From: Acidobacteriaceae bacterium | Lineage (GTDB): Bacteria > Acidobacteriota > Terriglobia > Terriglobales > Acidobacteriaceae | DNA: 64,000 nt | NCBI GenBank assembly: GCA_003134815.1 | Contig: PLCO01000021.1 | Coordinates: 122,305 to 186,304, forward strand | Direction: 5' to 3' | Part shown: positions 1 to 8,455 of the stretch, one piece after another | Layout of the letters: each line of letters begins with the position of its first letter | How positions within the stretch are numbered: position 1 is the first letter of the stretch | Translations under genes and position numbers: made by a program | The notes under the pieces: model-generated | Told to the model about the DNA's origin: nothing | Database searches by the model: none | Seen by the model: the letters and a program-made list of their open reading frames with translations, nothing else

Positions 1-255
1 ATTGCGATCCACGGCGGGCATGCGTTCGAGGCGCCAATGCGCCGAGTGCTCCGCGATCAGGGCGTCGATCTTCGCCTGCTGCTGGTTTGCAATTTCAAAT
101 AGATCCTCGGCAAAGGCGCGTACTTCCGGCTCGACGGGATCGCCGGCCAGCCAAAATGTGGCACGGACTTGCTCGGGAGTGTGATGGCCGATGTCGGCCT
201 GAAACAGCATCTGCATGGCCAGCTCGCGGGACTTACGGCGATGGCGCGAGGTCAA
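1..255 (-). CDS. nusB: Transcription antitermination factor NusB (N-terminal part, cut by window edge)
   Basis: The minus strand from 255 down to base 1 reads as the N-terminal 85 residues of a NusB protein: a basic start (RRKSRELAMQMLFQAD) followed by the first helices of the NusB fold. NusB binds boxA RNA with NusE/S10 in rRNA antitermination. The likely start is a TTG at 255-253 that overlaps the TGA stop of the upstream lumazine synthase by four bases (TTGA), which implies translational coupling. A ribH-nusB order is a common bacterial arrangement and supports the call. The rest of the gene lies left of the window. An internal ATG at about 216 would cut off the conserved basic start, so I prefer TTG. 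Confidence 0.85.
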   Translation of the reverse strand, partial: MTSRHRRKSRELAMQMLFQADIGHHTPEQVRATFWLAGDPVEPEVRAFAEDLFEIANQQQAKIDALIAEHSAHWRLERMPAVDRN

Positions 256-1136
256 GCGGGACCGCCTTGCGCAAGCTTTCGGCGCAGGCTCACCATTTCG
301 ATGGCTGCAACGGCGGCCTCGAATCCCTTGTTGCCGCCCTTGACGCCGGCGCGGTCAAGAGCTTGTTCCAGGGTTTCGCAGGTGAGCACGCCAAAGGTGT
401 GGGGAATGCCGGTCTCCTGCAGGGACTGGCCGATGCCGCGCGCCACCTCGTTGTAGATGGCTTCGTAGTGGGCGGTTTCACCGCGCAACAAGCAGCCGAG
501 AGTGATGACGGCGTCCACTCGACCGCTGGCAGCGCAAATGCGGGCCGCGGCGGCAATCTCCCACGCGCCGGGAACGCGCACAATCTGAATATCGGAGCGG
601 TTGGCTCCGCTGCGCAGCAGGCCGTCAAGAGCGCCATCGAGCAGGCGGTCGGTAATGACGGCGTTCCAGCGAGCGACCACGACGGCGAACTTCATGCCTT
701 CGGCCAATAGATCGCCCTCAAGGGCCACCGGCTTGCTCTTCACGGGATCGATCCAGGCCCAGAAGCCGAAGCGGAACCCCGGTTCCGGCTCAACCGTGAA
801 CAAGCGCGAGCGCCAGTGAGTCTCAGCAATCGAAGAAAGCTGCGCGCCCTCCGCGTCGTCGGACTGGTCTGGAAGTGCGTGGGCACGGAGCCATGCTTCA
901 GCTGCCTGATGAATGGAGTCGAGCGAAGTAACTTCGACAAGGATATCGGCGGTGGATGGGAACTTTCCGTCGACAAATTCCAAATTGCCGAGGGGAGCCA
1001 GAAACGAAGCGCCGCGGGATCCCTCCTGCTGCCAGCCTTTGCCTAACTCGAAGCCAAGCGCGGCAAAGAAGCCCGCCAGTCTGTCGTAGGCCTCTGTGCT
1101 GCCCGCGGGCTGCAGAAATGAGATTCCCTTGATCAT
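252..1136 (-). CDS. ribH: VOC-domain / 6,7-dimethyl-8-ribityllumazine synthase fusion
   Basis: This 294-residue protein has two parts. Residues about 150-294 are lumazine synthase, the penultimate riboflavin enzyme, which joins 3,4-dihydroxy-2-butanone 4-phosphate to a ribitylaminopyrimidine. Visible family motifs are the substrate-binding VPGAWEI, the GETAHYE loop with the catalytic histidine near residue 223, FGVLTCET and the C-terminal NKG. Residues about 1-130 resemble a vicinal-oxygen-chelate (glyoxalase/bleomycin-resistance) domain: a beta strand after MIKGISF, an ALGFELGKGW turn, and a C-terminal stretch ending in FGFW. Stand-alone RibH is about 155 residues, so this is roughly double length. 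It is read through without an internal stop and is coupled to nusB. The N-terminal domain's role is unknown. The lumazine synthase call is firm; the VOC call is moderate. Confidence 0.88.
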   Translation of the reverse strand: MIKGISFLQPAGSTEAYDRLAGFFAALGFELGKGWQQEGSRGASFLAPLGNLEFVDGKFPSTADILVEVTSLDSIHQAAEAWLRAHALPDQSDDAEGAQLSSIAETHWRSRLFTVEPEPGFRFGFWAWIDPVKSKPVALEGDLLAEGMKFAVVVARWNAVITDRLLDGALDGLLRSGANRSDIQIVRVPGAWEIAAAARICAASGRVDAVITLGCLLRGETAHYEAIYNEVARGIGQSLQETGIPHTFGVLTCETLEQALDRAGVKGGNKGFEAAVAAIEMVSLRRKLAQGGPA

Positions 1137-1233
1137 GAGTCGATTCTAAATCGGAGGGACGCGGAGCCCAGGGTGTATCGACATATACGGGCGGACAGCG
1201 TTGCGAGCGAAAGACACGTTATGCCGATAGACC

Positions 1234-3720
1234 CTAAGTTACCGAGCGCGGCTTCACTGTAATGACTGTTGCGGGAACCACAGTGGTTGGGCCGGAAGCA
1301 GTGGGATAGAGGCAGCCGGCATCGATGCCGCCCGCGGAGACTGGCGTGCACGCCGGCAGATTCGGGGTCAATTGCTGCGAATCGGTGGGCGGCGAAGTGG
1401 GGCTCAGATTTACGGGAATGCTGATGAGGTGAACTTTATTGTCGCCCGCAGTCGAGACGAAGAAGATCGAATGGTCCGGCGAAAATGTGCCGGTGAGCGG
1501 CGCAGTGGGCGGCGCCGCAGAAGTGCTGTCGGCAAAGGTCACATAGCCGATTGGCCCGACACCGCTCGGTTGGGGCAGATAGAAAGGAAGCGGCGCCGCC
1601 GTAGTGGATGTAGAGGGCGTGTTGTAAGTGACGAATGCGATGGGCGCAGCAGTCGTAACGGATGCTGTTGTTGGCGCCGTGCCGGTAACGATCTGGTTGA
1701 TCGCGGCGGCGTCCGTTACGCCCGTCAGATTAACCGATCCATTAAGCACGGGGTTAGTAGAGAGCGGGGAGAGCGTTTGTGTTGCGCCTGCAGTGGTCAC
1801 CGGACATTCCGCAGCAGGGTACGCCAGCGATGGCGGAATATTGACTCCGATGTCGTCAAGCGTAATGTTCGAACCGCTAAGCGATGCTCCCAGAATGTGC
1901 TGACCGTCCGAAGTGGCGCCAAGAACATCGGTCTGAATGCCTACCGAATCGGTCACGGGCTGGGGATAGTACAGAATGCTGGCGTTGTTGCCGACTGTTC
2001 CGCTGGGGCACCAGGTGTGGGCGACGGTGGGATTGCCGCTGAGATATGCGCCCACGTCGGGAACGGTGATCGCCAGGCTGCGCGCCGTTTGATTCGCGAG
2101 CCACGCAGTTGGCGAAGCGGTAAGTGGATATGTGCTCCAACCGGAGTTGGCGTCGTGCACATAGAGCGTATCGGTGTGGCCGCCGCCAAGCGAGGAGCTA
2201 TCAACGATATAGAGAGTATTCGAATCCTGTGTCCACGCAGCAGAAGCTCCCAGACCGCCAAATGTCGAGATAACGCTTCCGCCTGTGCTGTACAGGTAGA
2301 AGAGGCCGCGGACCTGATCGTTGATGAGCAAGTAGTTTCCATCGGGGGAAACTGCGAGCACCACGCCGGGAACAGACGTGTCCTGTCTGGTGGAGGTGTT
2401 GTTAAGGGTTGCGTAGACCATCAATTCGTGGGGCGAGCCAAAGTAAAGAGAGCGTCCTGTCTGATCCATGACCATGGAGTTTGGGACGTAAGGCAGGCGC
2501 ACAGTGGAGCCGGGGGTGCCGGTGAGCAGCTCTACTGACGAGAAGTATTGCGACTGGCCTGGCGCCCCGAACCACACAAAGTCGCTGGTGCTGCCGGGAA
2601 CAATGACGTCGACAGAGTTAGAAGCAATGGAGAGCCCAGTCCCATTCAAGCCGATCTCATTAATTGGAGCGGGATTGCAGTTGGGCGGTTTGCAGAGAGC
2701 AGTAATCGTAGCGACACCCGGGAAAGAAGGCGCAATGGCGGCTCCCGAGGTCGCGACATCAATCGGGTTGGTGGACTCGTAGTTCAGCGTAAGGCCGGTG
2801 ATCTTAACACCCCGAGTATCCATTACCGTGGTGGTGAGGTTCTGCGTTACTCCCTGCGTGACGACGGCCTTCGTGCTTTGGTCGGCAAAATTAATATGGA
2901 TCGATTGGGGCGGGCAGGTGGAAAAATATCCGGCCGAGGAAGCGGTCTGAGCGATGGTCGCGGTGATTACGGTGGTGCCGGGTTGCTGCGCGGTGATGAC
3001 ATTCTTGGTGGAATCAATGGTCGCCACTGAAGTATTGCCGGGGGCAAAGCTGAGCGTTCCAATGGCGTCGGAACACTTGGGGAGAGTTGCGGATCCTGGG
3101 GCGCAGAGCAGCGTTTGCACGCCATTGGAGCTGTAGAAAGCCTGCGCGTCGAGGGTCGCCTGCTGGTTCTGCGAATAGCAACCTTGAGCTGCAGAGCCAG
3201 CGGGCGGAGTGGTAACCAGATTAATGCTGGAGATTGGCGCGTGGACGTAGACCGTGACGGGATTGGAGGTGACGGCGTCGGCCGTGGCCGTGATGTAGGC
3301 GATGGCGTAGGGCAGGCCTCTAGTGGACGGCAATGGATTGGGGTAACTGCAGAACGTGTAGTCGGGAATGCCACCGCCGGCGTTGCGATTCCAGGTGCCG
3401 GCGCAGATGCCGCCATTGGGCGCGATGTCCAGCAACTGATTGTTGGAGGTACCGTAGCTGAGCGTTCCTGAGGGAATTTCAGCCGGATTACCTTTGCAGG
3501 TAAAAGCCTGCGGCGCAAAAACCTGAGTGGTTTGTCCAAAAGCCAGCGAAATACCGGCGATTTGCGGCTGCAGCGTGAGACTGGTGACCTGAGTGAGGGT
3601 TGGCCCGTAGCCCAGCCCATTGCAATAATTGCCGGCGGGATTGCGCACGCATCCGGAGATGGAAATTCCGGCCGGTAAGGCCAGGCCAAGCAAACAAACA
3701 AGCGTTAGAAACCGCCGCAT
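1234..3720 (-). CDS. Secreted lipoprotein with Ig-like and propeller-like regions
   Basis: The 828-residue product begins with a lipoprotein signal peptide ending in the lipobox ISGC (Cys24), so it is probably anchored in the outer membrane. Residues about 40-370 contain repeated Ser/Thr-rich beta segments such as VTVYVHAPISS and ITATIAQT, which look like bacterial Ig-like (Big) domains, with several Cys residues. The central part has beta-propeller-like strands (SPDGNYLLIND, LYFGSPHELMVY), and the C-terminal part repeats the pattern with DHSIFFVSTAGDNKVHLISI. No catalytic motif is visible. It stands alone: about 100 bases separate it from the ribH fusion and 356 bases from the next gene. Function is unknown; a surface-display or carbohydrate-contact role is only a guess. 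Confidence 0.75.
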   Translation of the reverse strand: MRRFLTLVCLLGLALPAGISISGCVRNPAGNYCNGLGYGPTLTQVTSLTLQPQIAGISLAFGQTTQVFAPQAFTCKGNPAEIPSGTLSYGTSNNQLLDIAPNGGICAGTWNRNAGGGIPDYTFCSYPNPLPSTRGLPYAIAYITATADAVTSNPVTVYVHAPISSINLVTTPPAGSAAQGCYSQNQQATLDAQAFYSSNGVQTLLCAPGSATLPKCSDAIGTLSFAPGNTSVATIDSTKNVITAQQPGTTVITATIAQTASSAGYFSTCPPQSIHINFADQSTKAVVTQGVTQNLTTTVMDTRGVKITGLTLNYESTNPIDVATSGAAIAPSFPGVATITALCKPPNCNPAPINEIGLNGTGLSIASNSVDVIVPGSTSDFVWFGAPGQSQYFSSVELLTGTPGSTVRLPYVPNSMVMDQTGRSLYFGSPHELMVYATLNNTSTRQDTSVPGVVLAVSPDGNYLLINDQVRGLFYLYSTGGSVISTFGGLGASAAWTQDSNTLYIVDSSSLGGGHTDTLYVHDANSGWSTYPLTASPTAWLANQTARSLAITVPDVGAYLSGNPTVAHTWCPSGTVGNNASILYYPQPVTDSVGIQTDVLGATSDGQHILGASLSGSNITLDDIGVNIPPSLAYPAAECPVTTAGATQTLSPLSTNPVLNGSVNLTGVTDAAAINQIVTGTAPTTASVTTAAPIAFVTYNTPSTSTTAAPLPFYLPQPSGVGPIGYVTFADSTSAAPPTAPLTGTFSPDHSIFFVSTAGDNKVHLISIPVNLSPTSPPTDSQQLTPNLPACTPVSAGGIDAGCLYPTASGPTTVVPATVITVKPRSVT

Positions 3721-4076
3721 GAATCCTCCCCGTCCCGCCTTAGAACCGCGGAACGGATTTCAAAAAAAACGCGCAAAGAAGAATGAGTGATCACCGCCCC
3801 TGCCGAAGCTCGCGGCCGGACCCTCGTTGGCCAGCGCCGGTTTAGTCGCAACCCGGCAGCAGGTTCCCGGCGGCACACTGCCGCATGCGGCCGGTGGTAC
3901 AAAACGCACAATGAATACTCCAAGAAAAAGTGTATCAGGATGGGCCCGCTTCTGACATCGGTTGGGACTGCGGGCGGACTCTGCTAAATAGACTTTCGCG
4001 GGGCCGGTTGGGGAGCGGGGAGGCAGGGAATAGGGAGTAGGGAGGAGAAGCGAGGCGGCTGGTGAAGACTTCACAA
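3721..4076. other. Intergenic region between lipoprotein and S9 peptidase genes
   Basis: This 356-base stretch has no convincing gene on either strand. It must hold the promoter of the lipoprotein gene on the minus strand, but I see no near-consensus -35/-10 pair. Around 4012-4060 there is a purine-rich run built from short GGGA/GGAG repeats, just after the stop codon of the peptidase gene. Confidence 0.6.
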
Positions 4077-6365
4077 CTATGGGGTGGGCGTCATGTAGCG
4101 GGCGAACCAGTCGACAGTTCGTTCGAGTACATCGCGGCGATCGGCCGGATCGGAGAATCCGTGGCCCTCGTTTTGATAAACGACCAGCTGTGAAGGGACG
4201 TGCAGATCGTGTAGCGCATGCCAGAACTCGAAGGACTGGGGCGCGGGACATTCGCCGTCGCGATCGCCTACGAGAGTGAGGGTGGGAGTTTCCGCTTGTT
4301 TGATGAACGTGATGGCGGAACTCTTTGCATAGATTGCCGGATCGTTATAAACGGATGCACCGAAGTACGGAATCATCCACTGGTCGATGGAATTTTCGCC
4401 GTAATAAGACAGCCAGTCTGAAATGCCCGCTCCGGCGACCGCGGCGCGGAAGCGATGGGTCTGTGTGACGGCAAACATGGTCATGAATCCGCCGTAGCTC
4501 CAGCCAGCGATGCCGACGCGATTGGGATCGACGGGGTATTTCGCGAGGACGGCGTCGACACCGGCGAGTATGTCGCGCAGATCGCCGTATCCGAAGTCTT
4601 TGCGATTGGCCTCAGTGAAGGCCTCGCCCTGGCCGTAGCTGCCGCGCGGATTGGGCATGAGAACGAAGTAGCCGAGCGAGGAGAAGGCCGTGGCGCTAAA
4701 GCCGCCTGCACCGCCGTCCCAGCTTGAAAGGACCGATGACGCAGGACCGCCGTGGACTTCGACAAGGAGCGGGTACTTCTTCGAGGGATCATAGTGAGCG
4801 GGAAGCAGCAGCCAGCCCTGAATGTTGAGGTTGTCGTTTTTCCAAGAGAGCGAAACGGAATCGCCCCAGGAGGGCTTGACGGCGTCGTTGAAGTGGGAGT
4901 GCTCGATGAGTGGGAAGGAGTCGCCGGAGTGGGAAGGCGGCTGCTTGGCGCGCACAGCGTAGATTTCGGGCGGAGTGTTGAAGGAACTCGACTGAAAGAC
5001 GAAGAGGGAGCGGTCGGCTGTTGCGGAAAGGCTCGGAACGTATTGAATGGCGCTGACGTCGCCGGGAATGGTGAAGACGGGCGAGATAAAATTGGTCCCG
5101 GCTGCGCTGGGTGTGATTGCAGATGCGGGTGTCGTTGCGGGGATTGTTGGGATTTCGAGGCGAATGAGCTGGCTGTCGCCGCCGGAAAGCTCGCCGACGT
5201 AGAGGGAGCGGTTGTCGTCCCAGGCGATCCATTGGGCGGAAGTGGGGCGGTTGGGTGTGAGGTCGATGAGAGGTCCGCATGCGGGGGGCTGGTCGCCCAG
5301 AGAGAAGAGCTGGCCGCAGGCGTAAGACCTGTTGACATCGACGGAAGTAACCCAGACGTCGCCGCCGACGACGCCCTGATCGCTCATGAGGCCGCCGATG
5401 AAGGCGATTGTCTTGCCGTCGGGCGACCAGCGGGGTAGAGCGATTTGCAGGCCGTGGAGCGGACCTGACATATCGGCTGGGGCGAGGATGGCGGCGGGGT
5501 TGATGCGGAGCCGTAAATGTAAGCTACCCGAATTGGCGGGAATGTCGGCGGGGGCACGCTCGTCTGGAGTGGCGTTCGAAGGATCTTGGATCCAAAAACT
5601 CGGGGCATCGATCAATTGTGTGTACAGCTTCGCAACCCACCAGTTGTTCTCGCCGGGAGGGTCGGCGGCGATGTAGGCGAGCGATTTGGAGTCGGGAGAC
5701 CAGTCGAACTCGAAGACGTGAAGGTTGGGCGGAGTGATGAGCGTTGCAGCGGCGGGTTGGGAAGTGGCGGGTTGGGAAGTGGCGGGTTTGGAAGTGGCGG
5801 CGGCGACGAAAGCGACGCGCTGAATCTCGACGTGATCTTCTCCAATGACTCCGGAGGGCGGGGTCTCGGCGGCGAGCGCTCCAGCGGGGCGGGTGGCGCC
5901 TTCGACGTAGAGGAACGCGATGCGCGTTCCGTCCGGCGAGAATGCTGGGGCGTCGACGAAGCCGTGGAGTTCGGTGAGGCGATGGGCGGGGTTGCCGTCG
6001 GGATCAGAGAGGAAGAGATCGGGCTGGCCGGGGGCATCACAGTCGGAGAGGAAGGCGAGCGAGGCGGAGTCGGGCGACCAGGCGAGATCGGAGGCGTTGC
6101 AGGAGGTTCCGGGAGCGGCGGCGGTTACGGGCTGGCTGTGGGCGAGATCGTCGATAGGGGCGAGGCGAATCTGGCCGGCTTCAAGCCAGGCGATGCGCTT
6201 GCCGTCGGGAGAGACGGCGACCTGAGCGATGGTGCGGGCGCGGCTTTGGCTGGAGAGGACCTGGTCGAGTTGGGATAGTGCGGGTGCGGGCTGCGCGTGA
6301 GTGGCAAGCGATGCGGAAAGAGTGAGGAGGAGGGCGCACCGAAAGCTGCGATGGGAGAAAAGCAT
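4077..6365 (-). CDS. Exported S9 family prolyl oligopeptidase / acylaminoacyl peptidase-like enzyme
   Basis: The 762-residue protein has a signal peptide (about residues 1-24, ending near THA). It is followed by WD40-like/TolB-like propeller repeats containing SPDGKRIAW, SPDSASLAFL and SPDGTRIAFL, then a C-terminal alpha/beta hydrolase domain. The catalytic serine sits in GWSYGG (Ser about 623). The aspartate is in VGDRDGE (about 701-703) and the histidine in NEGHGF (about 735), which gives a complete S9 triad. It probably cleaves peptides in the periplasm. An in-frame 15-base tandem repeat gives a TSQPA-like linker around residues 190-205. Dipeptidyl-peptidase IV-like and acylaminoacyl-peptidase-like activities cannot be separated from sequence alone. 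Confidence 0.88.
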   Translation of the reverse strand: MLFSHRSFRCALLLTLSASLATHAQPAPALSQLDQVLSSQSRARTIAQVAVSPDGKRIAWLEAGQIRLAPIDDLAHSQPVTAAAPGTSCNASDLAWSPDSASLAFLSDCDAPGQPDLFLSDPDGNPAHRLTELHGFVDAPAFSPDGTRIAFLYVEGATRPAGALAAETPPSGVIGEDHVEIQRVAFVAAATSKPATSQPATSQPAAATLITPPNLHVFEFDWSPDSKSLAYIAADPPGENNWWVAKLYTQLIDAPSFWIQDPSNATPDERAPADIPANSGSLHLRLRINPAAILAPADMSGPLHGLQIALPRWSPDGKTIAFIGGLMSDQGVVGGDVWVTSVDVNRSYACGQLFSLGDQPPACGPLIDLTPNRPTSAQWIAWDDNRSLYVGELSGGDSQLIRLEIPTIPATTPASAITPSAAGTNFISPVFTIPGDVSAIQYVPSLSATADRSLFVFQSSSFNTPPEIYAVRAKQPPSHSGDSFPLIEHSHFNDAVKPSWGDSVSLSWKNDNLNIQGWLLLPAHYDPSKKYPLLVEVHGGPASSVLSSWDGGAGGFSATAFSSLGYFVLMPNPRGSYGQGEAFTEANRKDFGYGDLRDILAGVDAVLAKYPVDPNRVGIAGWSYGGFMTMFAVTQTHRFRAAVAGAGISDWLSYYGENSIDQWMIPYFGASVYNDPAIYAKSSAITFIKQAETPTLTLVGDRDGECPAPQSFEFWHALHDLHVPSQLVVYQNEGHGFSDPADRRDVLERTVDWFARYMTPTP
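5751..5795 (-). repeat. Three 15-bp in-frame tandem repeats in the S9 peptidase gene
   Basis: The unit GGCGGGTTGGGAAGT occurs three times in a row, the last copy with small changes. It encodes a repeated Pro-Ala-Thr-Ser-(Gln/Lys) linker between propeller blades. The length is a multiple of three, so copy-number change would not break the frame. Confidence 0.85.
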
Positions 6366-7020
6366 TGGGGAGATGCTAACAGCACGTTAGCGGAGTTGGC
6401 GGAGTTAGCGGAGTTAAGGGCGACCGGGGGACGGTCTGGCGCAGAGTTTTTGGCCGGGAAAGAATGGGCGCTGAAAGAAGGCGTCAGGGGTCGATTTGGG
6501 GGTAAAAAGGGGCCGTTTTGCGCACAAAAATCGACAAAAATCGAGAGAAATCGACAAAATTTGACGACGATTTTGAGACAGTTTTGTTGATTCCAAAGGA
6601 GGTTAGAGCGAAAAAAGTGTGTTTTAGGGTGCGAATTTTTTCTTTAATTAATTTCGGAGAGGCCGCGAAGGTAAAACAGTGACGCAGCTGGAGACCGTGC
6701 GGCGTGAAGTAAGCGAGCTGACGAAGTTTCCGCATATGTGACAAGGATATCGATTCCGCGGAATTAATCGGCAAAGTTCGGCGGCGAATCGTGCGAATGA
6801 ATTCAAGAGGTTGGGGGATTTGTTCGGGCGGGAGGTCTTGACAGCGGGAGGAGGGTGGACGGCGGCGGAGGGAAAAATGAACCCGCTGAGGAGTGATTAA
6901 GTGCGAGGTTATTGGCTTCATTCGAGGTAGATGGGCGGATAAAAATTCGTTATAGCGAGGAAGTCCAAGAGATTGATGAGCTTTACTCGGGGTCTGCCCC
7001 GGTGGGAGGATTAGGGGCAT
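6366..7020. other. Long non-coding stretch with 9-bp repeats and phased A-tracts
   Basis: No gene is supported in these 655 bases. Directly upstream of the S9 peptidase start, a 9-bp unit (GTTAGCGGA and variants) is repeated from 6386 to 6416. At 6521-6565 short A-runs recur at about 10-bp spacing (TCGACAAAAA, TCGAGAGAAA, TCGACAAAAT), a pattern typical of intrinsically bent DNA. An open frame on the minus strand (7020-6484) crosses the A-tract region, but it has no ribosome binding site and a composition unlike a protein. Confidence 0.6.
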
Positions 7021-8226
7021 ATGGTCTGGTTGAGTGCTATACGAAGGCGCGTTCGCCGTCTCGCGTCACAGTGGATAATCCTAATGTGGTCCCATCCAAA
7101 GGGGTCTGCTGTCGCTGGCGCTGCGCTTATCTTAATTGCAGTAGTGGTAAGTTGTTGGCGGTATCTCCATTTAAATATCCCGAGGTGGTCAGAGAGGTTT
7201 GGAAGCTCTGTTCTGCTTTTATCGCAAAACCATCCGCACCTTTCCCGAATACTTCATGTAATTCTTGACGCCGTGCCGGACGCCGTGCCCCTATTTCTTG
7301 GGTTGGCAGGATTGGTATATCTCATGCCTAACCTCGCCAAGCGAATCGAGGATAGCAAGCCGCTGCGGGTCGTAGTGGCCACCTTCTGTATTTTATTCAG
7401 TATTCTTGCAATTGCAGTCAATGCGATCAACCGCGAAGCGCTGGACCATAAGGGCGAAGAGCAGAATACGCGATTGGCAACCGTTGAAACAACGAACGAC
7501 CAGATATTGAAAGCCGTTTTGGATCCGTCTCCAGGCCTGTCGGAGACGGAGAGACGGAGGCGCATAGAAGACGTGTTGCGAAATAAATATATCCTCACGC
7601 ATTCGGATGTATCCGCAGACCTCTTAGCTGGAACTGAATGGCCCCCGACAGAGTGGATGAATCGGGAACTTTCCGATCTACATGAGACGTGGAAATTCAC
7701 AGGCGAATCTCATAGGGCTCCAATTGTGATTCAGCAAATGTTGCCGGAGGCTAAGAAGGCGCAGATTGGTATTAGTTTTTACAAGGAAGATCTACAGGCG
7801 AATCCGTCACATGAGATAGAAGCTGTTTTAGACCCATTGGACCCGCTAGCGTTCAAGGTTGACGTAGCTGTATTCGGAATGGGCGATGTTCCAGCAAAGA
7901 TAGTTCATTACTGGCTACGATTATGCGTAGGGTGCGCGTGGGCGTCCGAACCAGCAGGGTCTGTATCCGTCGCGGAGCATCCACTAGACCGAGAATTCAC
8001 CGAGGCGGAGGTGCTGCCCGATGTAGCGGTTCCCAAGATCACTCTATCGATCAAGCGGCCAAATACGTTTATGGCCAGAATTCCAATAGCGCTTTACTAC
8101 GCTTGTGATAATTGCCCGGTATTGGATTCATCGAAACCCCCAGTGGTTCTATGGGTAAACCTTGGCTCCTCGCCTACGCCGCCTTCCCTTTCAGCGCCTT
8201 ATATTCCAATACAGGTGCCTCAATGA
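7021..8226 (+). CDS. Hypothetical membrane protein, 3' end overwritten by an IS remnant
   Basis: The 401-residue product has a basic N-terminus and three predicted membrane segments: about residues 30-45 (AGAALILIAVVVSCW), 85-105 (VPLFLGLAGLVYLM) and 120-140 (VVVATFCILFSILAIAV). A soluble C-terminal half of about 250 residues follows, with no motif I recognise. A purine-rich GGAGGATTAGGGG lies before the ATG. The last 50 or so bases of the frame are antisense to the end of an IS1595-type transposase remnant, so the final 15-17 residues are probably encoded by IS sequence rather than the original gene. Base composition is more AT-rich than the flanking housekeeping genes, in line with acquired DNA. 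Confidence 0.6.
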   Translation: MVWLSAIRRRVRRLASQWIILMWSHPKGSAVAGAALILIAVVVSCWRYLHLNIPRWSERFGSSVLLLSQNHPHLSRILHVILDAVPDAVPLFLGLAGLVYLMPNLAKRIEDSKPLRVVVATFCILFSILAIAVNAINREALDHKGEEQNTRLATVETTNDQILKAVLDPSPGLSETERRRRIEDVLRNKYILTHSDVSADLLAGTEWPPTEWMNRELSDLHETWKFTGESHRAPIVIQQMLPEAKKAQIGISFYKEDLQANPSHEIEAVLDPLDPLAFKVDVAVFGMGDVPAKIVHYWLRLCVGCAWASEPAGSVSVAEHPLDREFTEAEVLPDVAVPKITLSIKRPNTFMARIPIALYYACDNCPVLDSSKPPVVLWVNLGSSPTPPSLSAPYIPIQVPQ

Positions 8227-8383
8227 GTTTCATCAAGGTATCGCGGAACAGGTGAAGATTCTTCCGATTGTTGAACCGGAGCGTCAGTTCGTTTAGGTAC
8301 GCTTCCAAATGTTTGGCGCTCAGCCGGTGCCGCGTCCTCGCAATACCCCACTTGAGTAGCGAGAAAGCCGAGCCCTGATACAA
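8174..8383 (-). pseudogene. IS1595-family (ISXO2-like) transposase, C-terminal fragment
   Basis: The minus-strand frame encodes a fragment resembling the extreme C-terminus of ISXO2/IS1595-type transposases: a Gly-Ile-Ala-Arg-Thr-Arg-His segment, then HLEAYLNEL, RFNNRKN and LFRDTLMKL, ending in LEYKALKG. This is only about 65 of the roughly 280-320 residues of an intact transposase. The catalytic DDE region and upstream part are absent. The stop codon lies inside the plus-strand membrane-protein gene, so the element inserted into or next to the 3' end of that gene and then lost most of its length. Upstream the frame runs straight into the first copy of a ~72-bp direct repeat. Confidence 0.75.
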
Positions 8384-8442
8384 AGCCCGTTGGTTTGGGT
8401 TCCTGCTATCCCACCCTTCGCCAGAAAAAGGCGAAGGATGGG
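8372..8442. repeat. Direct repeat copy 1 with internal hairpin (REP-like)
   Basis: A stretch of about 71 bp starting GCCCTGATACAAAGCCCG and ending in a hairpin (CCCACCCTTCGCC, short A-rich loop, GGCGAAGGATGGG). A closely similar copy in the same orientation lies at 9643-9715, so the two flank the P63C gene. Aligned by eye they differ at about six or seven positions plus a small indel in the loop. Confidence 0.85.
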
Positions 8443-8455
8443 ATTTGGACCCAGT

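Noticed and set aside
1372..2538. 388-codon plus-strand frame opposite the large lipoprotein gene
   Set aside because: It is an Arg/Gly-rich shadow of the lipoprotein gene with no domain and no ribosome binding site.
6484..7020. 178-codon minus-strand frame in the intergenic region
   Set aside because: Composition is not protein-like, it runs through the A-tract stretch, and it has no Shine-Dalgarno or family motif.
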